Of a DNA stretch of 64,000 nucleotides, positions 1-10,671 are shown one piece after another. The stretch is from Cladorhizidae sp. MBARI D1340-BT2. Lineage: Eukaryota; Porifera; Demospongiae; Poecilosclerida; Cladorhizidae. Both the position numbers and the translations under genes were made by a program. The notes beneath the pieces were generated by a model that did no database searches, had not been told where the DNA came from, and worked only from the letters and a program-made list of their open reading frames with translations. The stretch covers positions 24,615,989 to 24,679,988 of the forward strand of contig JAQNBH010000003.1 of assembly GCA_028752905.1 (NCBI GenBank), given 5' to 3'. How positions within the stretch are numbered: the stretch's first letter is position 1; each line of letters opens with the position of its first letter.

Positions 1-92
1 TTAGAGAGTCCTATCTTAATAGCTATACATCAAGTCTATTCAGTGAAGTGTGGATAATCTACGAAGCTAACATGTTTAGCATCAAGTAAGAG
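1..92 (+). repeat. Subrepeat A1 of the reference monomer
   Basis: A-type subrepeat isolated from the other five by the spacer. It has CTATCTTAATAGCTATA, then CAGTGAAGTGTGGA, then GAAGCTAACATGTTTAGC and ATCAAG. It differs from A2 and A3 by TAATCTACGAAG in place of GAATCTATGAAG. In the array A1 directly follows B3 of the previous unit, so the subrepeat run is continuous from B1 of one unit to A1 of the next. Confidence 0.85.
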
Positions 93-197
93 TACAATTC
101 ATAACTGCCCTAATTAACAAGACCAAAGTCCCAGATTTTGTCAACTGATAGAGAAGGCCCTTATCTGCAACATGTCAACAGATTATCAATAAATGTA

Positions 198-300
198 GTG
201 GTTTTTCACTGGCAGGCCACCGCTTTGGCAACTGGAAAACGCCAGGAAAGATCGCAAACCTTACCATTTCAAATCACCATAACTTGCTAATACTTAGAGT
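198..300 (+). repeat. Near-invariant core of the spacer
   Basis: The most GC-rich part of the unit, with three of its eight CpGs, and nearly identical in all units. Exceptions I saw are AACACC for AACGCC in the units starting at 7950, 9764 and 17922, GATCGTAAAC for GATCGCAAAC in those starting at 46056 and 47872, AAATCTTACC for AAACCTTACC in the one at 56044, and the C/T difference in TACCACTTC. Short weak stems are possible (CTGGC with GCCAG, GTGG with CCAC). They are too short to call a structured element. Recent homogenisation alone could explain the constancy. Confidence 0.5.
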
Positions 301-354
301 AATCAAAATTTTGGCACGTACAAAAGACAGATAATTAGAAGGGCTATCCTGTGA

Positions 355-363
355 TATAAAAAA
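355..363 (+). promoter_or_regulatory. TATA-like AT tract in the spacer (weak)
   Basis: TATAAAAAA lies in the spacer of unit 1, followed by TTTCTTTTTT. An ATATAAAAA core is kept in every unit with an intact spacer, although the bases on both sides are among the most variable in the monomer. It matches a TATA-box consensus by sequence only. An A-tract bending or nucleosome-positioning element explains it equally well, and there is no independent sign of transcription. Confidence 0.12.
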
Positions 364-465
364 TTTCTTTTTTGGGTAAAGTGTAGAAAAGTTATGAGCT
401 TTACGGCAAAAAAGCAAGATTTTTTGGGGGAAAATGAGAAACATATAGACCAAATTAGGGCAAAT

Positions 466-570
466 ATCAAGATAGAGAACACATAATGAAACCTATCATT
501 CGAATCATATCAAGTCCATTACAGTGAAGTGTGCAGAATATTATGGATGTTTGATATCAACAGAGAGCAC
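466..570 (+). repeat. Subrepeat B1 of the reference monomer
   Basis: B-type subrepeat starting ATCAAGATAGAGAACAC, with AACCTATCATTCGAATCATA, then CAGTGAAGTGTGCAGAAT, then GGATGTTTGATATCAA and ending GAGAGCAC. It is the longest of the six (105 bp). It aligns with the A type if a few short gaps are allowed. The TTCG here is the only match of any kind to the start of a CENP-B box, and it fails downstream. Confidence 0.8.
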
Positions 571-650
571 AGGGAGAGACCTATCTTAATAGCTATATAT
601 CAAGTTTATACAGTGAAGTGTGGAGAATCTATGAAGCTAACCTGTTTAGC
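571..650 (+). repeat. Subrepeat A2 of the reference monomer
   Basis: 80-bp A-type subrepeat from AGGGAGAGACCTATCTT to AACCTGTTTAGC, with the CAGTGAAGTGTGGA core. The CCTGTTTAGC ending separates A2 from A3 (CATGTTTAGC). In units of the 46056-55135 cluster the ending is CCTCTTTAGC. Confidence 0.85.
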
Positions 651-735
651 ATCAAGATAGAGAACACATAGAGAAACCTATCTTGTGATTCTATGTATGC
701 AGAATATACGGATGTTTGGTATCAAGAGAGAGAAC
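651..735 (+). repeat. Subrepeat B2 of the reference monomer (shortened)
   Basis: 85-bp B-type subrepeat that begins and ends like B1 and B3 but has lost about 20 bp in the middle, including the CAGTGAAGTG core found in the other five subrepeats. It reads CTTGTGATTCTATGTATGC before AGAATATACGGATG. The loss is present in every complete B2 in the window, so it is older than the amplification of the 908-bp unit. Some units have CTTGCGATT, a CpG-to-TpG type difference. Confidence 0.8.
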
Positions 736-815
736 AGAGAGAGGCCTACCTTTAGAGCTATATATCAAGTCTATTCAGTGAAGTGTGGAGAATCTATGAA
801 GCTAACATGTTTAGC
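736..815 (+). repeat. Subrepeat A3 of the reference monomer
   Basis: 80-bp A-type subrepeat with AGAGAGAGGCCTACC in place of the AGAGACCTATC found in A2. The rest, including CAGTGAAGTGTGGA, is nearly the same as A2. A2 and A3 start exactly 165 bp apart, as do B2 and B3, which defines the 165-bp A+B period. Confidence 0.85.
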
Positions 816-908
816 TCAAGATAGAGAACACTGAGAGATACCTATCTTGCAAGTCCACTACAGTGAAGTGTGCAGAATATATGGATGTTTGGTATCAAGA
901 GAGAGCAC
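816..908 (+). repeat. Subrepeat B3 of the reference monomer
   Basis: 93-bp B-type subrepeat with ACCTATCTTGCAAGTCC, CAGTGAAGTGTGCAGAATAT and a GAGAGAGCAC ending that joins A1 of the next unit. The GAGAGATACC here is the site of the 2-bp loss (GAGATACC) that makes the 906-bp units starting at 7044, 8858, 17016, 24278, 27908, 31538, 35168 and 45150. Confidence 0.85.
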
Positions 909-1819
909 TTAGAGAGTCCTATCTTAATAGCTATACATCAAGTCTATTCAGTGAAGTGTGGATAATCTACGAAGCTAACATGTTTAGCATCAAGTAAGAG
1001 TAGTACAATTCATAACTGCCCTAATTAACAAGACCAAAGTCCCAGATTTTGTCAACTGATAGAGAAGGCCCTTATCTGCAACATGTCAACAGATTATCAA
1101 TAAATGTAGTGGTTTTTCACTGGCAGGCCACCGCTTTGGCAACTGGAAAACGCCAGGAAAGATCGCAAACCTTACCACTTCAAATCACCATAACTTGCTA
1201 ATACTTAGAGTAATCAAAATTTTGGCACGTACAAAAGACAGATAATTAGAAGGGCTATCCTGTGATATAAAAAATTTCTTTTTTGGGTAAAGTGTAGAAA
1301 AGTTATGAGCTTTACGGCAAAAAAGCAAGATTTTTGGGGGGAAAATGAGAAACATATAGACCAAATTAGGGCAAATATCAAGATAGAGAACACATAATGA
1401 AACCTATCATTCGAATCATATCAAGTCCATTACAGTGAAGTGTGCAGAATATTATGGATGTTTGATATCAACAGAGAGCACAGGGAGAGACCTATCTTAA
1501 TAGCTATATATCAAGTTTATACAGTGAAGTGTGGAGAATCTATGAAGCTAACCTGTTTAGCATCAAGATAGAGAACACATAGAGAAACCTATCTTGTGAT
1601 TCTATGTATGCAGAATATACGGATGTTTGGTATCAAGAGAGAGAACAGAGAGAGGCCTACCTTTAGAGCTATATATCAAGTCTATTCAGTGAAGTGTGGA
1701 GAATCTATGAAGCTAACATGTTTAGCTCAAGATAGAGAACACTGAGAGATACCTATCTTGCAAGTCCACTACAGTGAAGTGTGCAGAATATATGGATGTT
1801 TGGTATCAAGAGAGAGCAC
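909..1819 (+). repeat. Monomer with a 3-bp gain (911 bp)
   Basis: Reads AAGAGTAGTACAATT near 997-1010 where other units read AAGAGTACAATT, consistent with a local 3-bp duplication at the A1/spacer boundary. I saw this in no other unit, so it is a private, probably recent, change. Confidence 0.9.
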
Positions 1820-3635
1820 TTAGAGAGTCCTATCTTAATAGCTATACATCAAGTCTATTCAGTGAAGTGTGGATAATCTACGAAGCTAACATGTTTAGCA
1901 TCAAGTAAGAGTACAATTCATAACTGCCCTAATTAACAAGACCAAAGTCCCAGATTTTGTCAACTGATAGAGAAGGCCCTTATCTGCAACATGTCAACAG
2001 ATTATCAATAAATGTAGTGGTTTTTCACTGGCAGGCCACCGCTTTGGCAACTGGAAAACGCCAGGAAAGATCGCAAACCTTACCACTTCAAATCACCATA
2101 ACTTGCTAATACTTAGAGTAATCAAAATTTTGGCACGTACAAAAGACAGATAATTAGAAGGGCTATCCTGTGATATAAAAAATTTCTTTTTTGGGTAAAG
2201 TGTAGAAAAGTTATGAGCTTTACGGCAAAAAAGCAAGATTTTTGGGGGGAAAATGAGAAACATATAGACCAAATTAGGGCAAATATCAAGATAGAGAACA
2301 CATAATGAAACCTATCATTCGAATCATATCAAGTCCATTACAGTGAAGTGTGCAGAATATTATGGATGTTTGATATCAACAGAGAGCACAGGGAGAGACC
2401 TATCTTAATAGCTATATATCAAGTTTATACAGTGAAGTGTGGAGAATCTATGAAGCTAACCTGTTTAGCATCAAGATAGAGAACACATAGAGAAACCTAT
2501 CTTGTGATTCTATGTATGCAGAATATACGGATGTTTGGTATCAAGAGAGAGAACAGAGAGAGGCCTACCTTTAGAGCTATATATCAAGTCTATTCAGTGA
2601 AGTGTGGAGAATCTATGAAGCTAACATGTTTAGCTCAAGATAGAGAACACTGAGAGATACCTATCTTGCAAGTCCACTACAGTGAAGTGTGCAGAATATA
2701 TGGATGTTTGGTATCAAGAGAGAGCACTTAGAGAGTCCTATCTTAATAGCTATACATCAAGTCTATTCAGTGAAGTGTGGATAATCTACGAAGCTAACAT
2801 GTTTAGCATCAAGTAAGAGTACAATTCATAACTGCCCTAATTAACAAGACCAAAGTCCCAGATTTTGTCAACTGATAGAGAAGGCCCTTATCTGCAACAT
2901 GTCAACAGATTATCAATAAATGTAGTGGTTTTTCACTGGCAGGCCACCGCTTTGGCAACTGGAAAACGCCAGGAAAGATCGCAAACCTTACCATTTCAAA
3001 TCACCATAACTTGCTAATACTTAGAGTAATCAAAATTTTGGCACGTACAAAAGACAGATAATTAGAAGGGCTATCCTGTGATATAAAAAATTTCTTTTTT
3101 GGGTAAAGTGTAGAAAAGTTATGAGCTTTACGGCAAAAAAGCATTTTTTTTGGGGGGAAAATGAGAAACATATAGACCAAATTAGGGCAAATATCAAGAT
3201 AGAGAACACATAATGAAACCTATCATTCGAATCATATCAAGTCCATTACAGTGAAGTGTGCAGAATATTATGGATGTTTGATATCAACAGAGAGCACAGG
3301 GAGAGACCTATCTTAATAGCTATATATCAAGTTTATACAGTGAAGTGTGGAGAATCTATGAAGCTAACCTGTTTAGCATCAAGATAGAGAACACATAGAG
3401 AAACCTATCTTGTGATTCTATGTATGCAGAATATACGGATGTTTGGTATCAAGAGAGAGAACAGAGAGAGGCCTACCTTTAGAGCTATATATCAAGTCTA
3501 TTCAGTGAAGTGTGGAGAATCTATGAAGCTAACATGTTTAGCTCAAGATAGAGAACACTGAGAGATACCTATCTTGCAAGTCCACTACAGTGAAGTGTGC
3601 AGAATATATGGATGTTTGGTATCAAGAGAGAGCAC

Positions 3636-4319
3636 TTAGAGAGTCCTATCTTAATAGCTATACATCAAGTCTATTCAGTGAAGTGTGGATAATCTACGAA
3701 GCTAACATGTTTAGCATCAAGTAAGAGTACAATTCATAACTGCCCTAATTAACAAGACCAAAGTCCCAGATTTTGTCAACTGATAGAGAAGGCCCTTATC
3801 TGCAACATGTCAACAGATTATCAATAAATGTAGTGGTTTTTCACTGGCAGGCCACCGCTTTGGCAACTGGAAAACGCCAGGAAAGATCGCAAACCTTACC
3901 ACTTCAAATCACCATAACTTGCTAATACTTAGAGTAATCAAAATTTTGGCACGTACATAAGACAGATAATTAGAAGGGCTATCCGATGATATAAAAAATT
4001 TCTTTTTGAATCAAGTTTATACAGTGAAGTGTGGAGAATCTATGAAGCTAACCTGTTTAGCATCAAGATAGAGAACACATAGAGAAACCTATCTTGTGAT
4101 TCTATGTATGCAGAATATACGGATGTTTGGTATCAAGAGAGAGAACAGAGAGAGGCCTACCTTTAGAGCTATATATCAAGTCTATTCAGTGAAGTGTGGA
4201 GAATCTATGAAGCTAACATGTTTAGCTCAAGATAGAGAACACTGAGAGATACCTATCTTGCAAGTCCACTACAGTGAAGTGTGCAGAATATATGGATGTT
4301 TGGTATCAAGAGAGAGCAC
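3636..4319 (+). repeat. Monomer with a 224-bp internal deletion (684 bp)
   Basis: The spacer runs normally to TTTCTTTTT near 4007 and then joins A2 at ATCAAGTTTATAC (4010). This removes the end of the spacer, all of B1 and the first part of A2. The two bases before the join (GA) match neither side perfectly, although GAATCA occurs in the deleted B1. The unit also has private variants ACGTACATAAGAC and CCGATGATAT just before the join. A simple deletion or an uneven exchange between units would both fit. Confidence 0.92.
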
Positions 4320-7300
4320 TTAGAGAGTCCTATCTTAATAGCTATACATCAAGTCTATTCAGTGAAGTGTGGATAATCTACGAAGCTAACATGTTTAGCA
4401 TCAAGTAAGAGTACAATTCATAACTGCCCTAATTAACAAGACCAAAGTCCCAGATTTTGTCAACTGATAGAGAAGGCCCTTATCTGCAACATGTCAACAG
4501 ATTATCAATAAATGTAGTGGTTTTTCACTGGCAGGCCACCGCTTTGGCAACTGGAAAACGCCAGGAAAGATCGCAAACCTTACCATTTCAAATCACCATA
4601 ACTTGCTAATACTTAGAGTAATCAAAATTTTGGCACGTACAAAAGACAGATAATTAGAAGGGCTATCCTGTGATATAAAAAATTTCTTTTTTGGGTAAAG
4701 TGTAGAAAAGTTATGAGCTTTACGGCAAAAAAGCAAGATTTTTTGGGGGAAAATGAGAAACATATAGACCAAATTAGGGCAAATATCAAGATAGAGAACA
4801 CATAATGAAACCTATCATTCGAATCATATCAAGTCCATTACAGTGAAGTGTGCAGAATATTATGGATGTTTGATATCAACAGAGAGCACAGGGAGAGACC
4901 TATCTTAATAGCTATATATCAAGTTTATACAGTGAAGTGTGGAGAATCTATGAAGCTAACCTGTTTAGCATCAAGATAGAGAACACATAGAGAAACCTAT
5001 CTTGTGATTCTATGTATGCAGAATATACGGATGTTTGGTATCAAGAGAGAGAACAGAGAGAGGCCTACCTTTAGAGCTATATATCAAGTCTATTCAGTGA
5101 AGTGTGGAGAATCTATGAAGCTAACATGTTTAGCTCAAGATAGAGAACACTGAGAGATACCTATCTTGCAAGTCCACTACAGTGAAGTGTGCAGAATATA
5201 TGGATGTTTGGTATCAAGAGAGAGCACTTAGAGAGTCCTATCTTAATAGCTATACATCAAGTCTATTCAGTGAAGTGTGGATAATCTACGAAGCTAACAT
5301 GTTTAGCATCAAGTAAGAGTACAATTCATAACTGCCCTAATTAACAAGACCAAAGTCCCAGATTTTGTCAACTGATAGAGAAGGCCCTTATCTGCAACAT
5401 GTCAACAGATTATCAATAAATGTAGTGGTTTTTCACTGGCAGGCCACCGCTTTGGCAACTGGAAAACGCCAGGAAAGATCGCAAACCTTACCACTTCAAA
5501 TCACCATAACTTGCTAATACTTAGAGTAATCAAAATTTTGGCACGTACAAAAGACAGATAATTAGAAGGGCTATCCTGTGATATAAAAAATTTCTTTTTT
5601 GGGTAAAGTGTAGAAAAGTTATGAGCTTTACGGCAAAAAAGCAAGATTTTTGGGGGGAAAATGAGAAACATATAGACCAAATTAGGGCAAATATCAAGAT
5701 AGAGAACACATAATGAAACCTATCATTCGAATCATATCAAGTCCATTACAGTGAAGTGTGCAGAATATTATGGATGTTTGATATCAACAGAGAGCACAGG
5801 GAGAGACCTATCTTAATAGCTATATATCAAGTTTATACAGTGAAGTGTGGAGAATCTATGAAGCTAACCTGTTTAGCATCAAGATAGAGAACACATAGAG
5901 AAACCTATCTTGTGATTCTATGTATGCAGAATATACGGATGTTTGGTATCAAGAGAGAGAACAGAGAGAGGCCTACCTTTAGAGCTATATATCAAGTCTA
6001 TTCAGTGAAGTGTGGAGAATCTATGAAGCTAACATGTTTAGCTCAAGATAGAGAACACTGAGAGATACCTATCTTGCAAGTCCACTACAGTGAAGTGTGC
6101 AGAATATATGGATGTTTGGTATCAAGAGAGAGCACTTAGAGAGTCCTATCTTAATAGCTATACATCAAGTCTATTCAGTGAAGTGTGGATAATCTACGAA
6201 GCTAACATGTTTAGCATCAAGTAAGAGTACAATTCATAACTGCCCTAATTAACAAGACCAAAGTCCCAGATTTTGTCAACTGATAGAGAAGGCCCTTATC
6301 TGCAACATGTCAACAGATTATCAATAAATGTAGTGGTTTTTCACTGGCAGGCCACCGCTTTGGCAACTGGAAAACGCCAGGAAAGATCGCAAACCTTACC
6401 ATTTCAAATCACCATAACTTGCTAATACTTAGAGTAATCAAAATTTTGGCACGTACAAAAGACAGATAATTAGAAGGGCTATCCTGTGATATAAAAAATT
6501 TCTTTTTTGGGTAAAGTGTAGAAAAGTTATGAGCTTTACGGCAAAAAAGCAAGATTTTTTGGGGGAAAATGAGAAACATATAGACCAAATTAGGGCAAAT
6601 ATCAAGATAGAGAACACATAATGAAACCTATCATTCGAATCATATCAAGTCCATTACAGTGAAGTGTGCAGAATATTATGGATGTTTGATATCAACAGAG
6701 AGCACAGGGAGAGACCTATCTTAATAGCTATATATCAAGTTTATACAGTGAAGTGTGGAGAATCTATGAAGCTAACCTGTTTAGCATCAAGATAGAGAAC
6801 ACATAGAGAAACCTATCTTGTGATTCTATGTATGCAGAATATACGGATGTTTGGTATCAAGAGAGAGAACAGAGAGAGGCCTACCTTTAGAGCTATATAT
6901 CAAGTCTATTCAGTGAAGTGTGGAGAATCTATGAAGCTAACATGTTTAGCTCAAGATAGAGAACACTGAGAGATACCTATCTTGCAAGTCCACTACAGTG
7001 AAGTGTGCAGAATATATGGATGTTTGGTATCAAGAGAGAGCACTTAGAGAGTCCTATCTTAATAGCTATACATCAAGTCTATTCAGTGAAGTGTGGATAA
7101 TCTACGAAGCTAACATGTTTAGCATCAAGTAAGAGTACAATTCATAACTGCCCTAATTAACAAGACCAAAGTCCCAGATTTTGTCAACTGATAGAGAAGG
7201 CCCTTATCTGCAACATGTCAACAGATTATCAATAAATGTAGTGGTTTTTCACTGGCAGGCCACCGCTTTGGCAACTGGAAAACGCCAGGAAAGATCGCAA

Positions 7301-7949
7301 ACCTTACCACTTCAAATCACCATAACTTGCTAATACTTAGAGTAATCAAAATTTTGGCACGTACAAAAGACAGATAATTAGAAGGGCTATCCTGTGATAT
7401 AAAAAATTTCTTTTTTGGGTAAAGTGTAGAAAAGTTATGAGCTTTACGGCAAAAAAGCAAGATTTTTGGGGGGAAAATGAGAAACATATAGACCAAATTA
7501 GGGCAAATATCAAGATAGAGAACACATAATGAAACCTATCATTCGAATCATATCAAGTCCATTACAGTGAAGTGTGCAGAATATTATGGATGTTTGATAT
7601 CAACAGAGAGCACAGGGAGAGACCTATCTTAATAGCTATATATCAAGTTTATACAGTGAAGTGTGGAGAATCTATGAAGCTAACCTGTTTAGCATCAAGA
7701 TAGAGAACACATAGAGAAACCTATCTTGTGATTCTATGTATGCAGAATATACGGATGTTTGGTATCAAGAGAGAGAACAGAGAGAGGCCTACCTTTAGAG
7801 CTATATATCAAGTCTATTCAGTGAAGTGTGGAGAATCTATGAAGCTAACATGTTTAGCTCAAGATAGAGAACACTGAGATACCTATCTTGCAAGTCCACT
7901 ACAGTGAAGTGTGCAGAATATATGGATGTTTGGTATCAAGAGAGAGCAC

Positions 7950-10671
7950 TTAGAGAGTCCTATCTTAATAGCTATACATCAAGTCTATTCAGTGAAGTGT
8001 GGATAATCTACGAAGCTAACATGTTTAGCATCAAGTAAGAGTACAATTCATAACTGCCCTAATTAACAAGACCAAAGTCCCAGATTTTGTCAACTGATAG
8101 AGAAGGCCCTTATCTGCAACATGTCAACAGATTATCAATAAATGTAGTGGTTTTTCACTGGCAGGCCACCGCTTTGGCAACTGGAAAACACCAGGAAAGA
8201 TCGCAAACCTTACCACTTCAAATCACCATAACTTGCTAATACTTAAAGTAATCAAAATTTTGGCACGTACAAAAGACAGATAATTAGAAGGGCTATCCTG
8301 TGATATAAAAATATTCTTTTTTGGGTAAAGTGTAGAAAAGTTATGAGCTTTACGGCAAAAAAGCAAGATTTTTGGGGGGAAAATGAGAAACATATAGACC
8401 AAATTAGGGCAAATATCAAGATAGAGAACACATAATGAAACCTATCATTCGAATCATATCAAGTCCATTACAGTGAAGTGTGCAGAATATTATGGATGTT
8501 TGATATCAACAGAGAGCACAGGGAGAGACCTATCTTAATAGCTATATATCAAGTTTATACAGTGAAGTGTGGAGAATCTATGAAGCTAACCTGTTTAGCA
8601 TCAAGATAGAGAACACATAGAGAAACCTATCTTGTGATTCTATGTATGCAGAATATACGGATGTTTGGTATCAAGAGAGAGAACAGAGAGAGGCCTACCT
8701 TTAGAGCTATATATCAAGTCTATTCAGTGAAGTGTGGAGAATCTATGAAGCTAACATGTTTAGCTCAAGATAGAGAACACTGAGAGATACCTATCTTGCA
8801 AGTCCACTACAGTGAAGTGTGCAGAATATATGGATGTTTGGTATCAAGAGAGAGCACTTAGAGAGTCCTATCTTAATAGCTATACATCAAGTCTATTCAG
8901 TGAAGTGTGGATAATCTACGAAGCTAACATGTTTAGCATCAAGTAAGAGTACAATTCATAACTGCCCTAATTAACAAGACCAAAGTCCCAGATTTTGTCA
9001 ACTGATAGAGAAGGCCCTTATCTGCAACATGTCAACAGATTATCAATAAATGTAGTGGTTTTTCACTGGCAGGCCACCGCTTTGGCAACTGGAAAACGCC
9101 AGGAAAGATCGCAAACCTTACCACTTCAAATCACCATAACTTGCTAATACTTAGAGTACTCAAAATTTTGGCACGTACAAAAGACAGATAATTAGAAGGG
9201 CTATCCGGTGATATAAAAATTATCTTTTTTGGGTAAAGTGTAGAAAAGTTATGAGCTTTATGGCAAAAAAGCAATATTTTTGGGGGAAAAATGAGAAACA
9301 TATAGACCAAATTAGGGCAAATATCAAGATAGAGAACACATAATGAAACCTATCATTCGAATCATATCAAGTCCATTACAGTGAAGTATGCAGAATATTA
9401 TGGATGTTTGATATCAACAGAGAGCACAGGGAGAGACCTATCTTAATAGCTATATATCAAGTTTATACAGTGAAGTGTGGAGAATCTATGAAGCTAACCT
9501 GTTTAGCATCAAGATAGAGAACACATAGAGAAACCTATCTTGTGATTCTATGTATGCAGAATATACGGATGTTTGGTATCAAGAGAGAGAACAGAGAGAG
9601 GCCTACCTTTAGAGCTATATATCAAGTCTATTCAGTGAAGTGTGGAGAATCTATGAAGCTAACATGTTTAGCTCAAGATAGAGAACACTGAGATACCTAT
9701 CTTGCAAGTCCACTACAGTGAAGTGTGCAGAATATATGGATGTTTGGTATCAAGAGAGAGCACTTAGAGAGTCCTATCTTAATAGCTATACATCAAGTCT
9801 ATTCAGTGAAGTGTGGATAATCTACGAAGCTAACATGTTTAGCATCAAGTAAGAGTACAATTCATAACTGCCCTAATTAACAAGACCAAAGTCCCAGATT
9901 TTGTCAACTGATAGAGAAGGCCCTTATCTGCAACATGTCAACAGATTATCAATAAATGTAGTGGTTTTTCACTGGCAGGCCACCGCTTTGGCAACTGGAA
10001 AACACCAGGAAAGATCGCAAACCTTACCACTTCAAATCACCATAACTTGCTAATACTTAAAGTAATCAAAATTTTGGCACATACAAAAGACAGATAATTA
10101 GAAGGGCTATCCTGTGATATAAAAAAATTCTTTTTTGGGTAAAGTGTAGAAAAGTTATGAGCTTTACGGCAAAAAAGCAAGATTTTTGGGGGGAAAATGA
10201 GAAACATATAGACCAAATTAGGGCAAATATCAAGATAGAGAACACATAATGAAACCTATCATTCGAATCATATCAAGTCCATTACAGTGAAGTGTGCAGA
10301 ATATTATGGATGTTTGATATCAACAGAGAGCACAGGGAGAGACCTATCTTAATAGATATATATCAAGTTTATACAGTGAAGTGTGGAGAATCTATGAAGC
10401 TAACCTGTTTAGCATCAAGATAGAGAACACATAGAGAAACCTATCTTGTGATTCTATGTATGCAGAATATACGGATGTTTGGTATCAAGAGAGAGAACAG
10501 AGAGAGGCCTACCTTTAGAGCTATATATCAAGTCTATTCAGTGAAGTGTGGAGAATCTATGAAGCTAACATGTTTAGCTCAAGATAGAGAACACTGAGAG
10601 ATACCTATCTTGCAAGTCCACTACAGTGAAGTGTGCAGAATATATGGATGTTTGGTATCAAGAGAGAGCAC
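7950..10671 (+). repeat. Array block II, units 10-12, distinctive haplotypes
   Basis: Units 10 and 12 carry AAAACACCAGG and ACTTAAAGTAATC. Unit 12 also has GGCACATAC. Unit 11 (8858-9763) carries AGAGTACTC, CCGGTGATATAAAAATTATC, CTTTATGGC and the 906-bp length, with private GCAATATTTTT and GAAGTATGC. The pair 11-12 reappears 8158 bp downstream as units 20-21. Confidence 0.85.

Larger units (their letters stand above)
93..465 (+). repeat. Monomer spacer (no internal repeat)
   Basis: About 373 bp in each unit that shows no similarity to the A/B subrepeats. Its left part is close to invariant along the window, including GGCAGGCCACCGC and AACGCCAGG. Its right part holds the most variable points of the unit: the bases flanking GTGATATAAAAA, and a T-G-A homopolymer run near unit position 420. 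There is no conserved open frame and no tRNA-like or rRNA-like stretch that I could see. It may be the relic of a sequence captured between subrepeats, but its origin is not visible. Confidence 0.85.
1..908 (+). repeat. Reference monomer (unit 1)
   Basis: A complete 908-bp unit, used here as the coordinate frame for the others. Order: A1 subrepeat 1-92, spacer 93-465, B1 466-570, A2 571-650, B2 651-735, A3 736-815, B3 816-908. It carries the minority spacer variants TACCATTTC (near 265) and a six-T, five-G tract (near 420). Both are shared with the units starting at 4320, 6136 and 12488. The unit holds only 8 CpG dinucleotides. Confidence 0.95.
1..7949 (+). repeat. Array block I, units 1-9
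   Basis: Nearly uniform units. TACCATTTC marks units 1, 4, 6 and 8 while TACCACTTC marks the others, and units 6-7 and 8-9 alternate as dimers. Unit 4 (2728) has GCATTTTTTTT in place of GCAAGATTTTT near 3142. Unit 5 is deleted, unit 2 has a 3-bp gain, and unit 9 is the first 906-bp unit. Confidence 0.85.

Noticed and set aside
363..440. G-quadruplex or telomere-like motif around the GGG and GGGGGG runs
   Set aside because: There are only two G runs, about 60 bp apart, in each spacer, too few for a quadruplex, and there is no tandem telomere-type motif.
499..515. TTCGAATCATATCAAG in B1 as a CENP-B box
   Set aside because: The TTCG and the central A fit the core pattern, but the required CGGG is TCAA here. 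No better match was seen elsewhere in the unit on the + strand.
1..4319. Transposon ends or target-site duplications at the unit or spacer borders
   Set aside because: I found no terminal inverted repeats, LTR-like direct ends or target-site duplications flanking the 373-bp spacer, so a mobile-element origin is not supported from this window.
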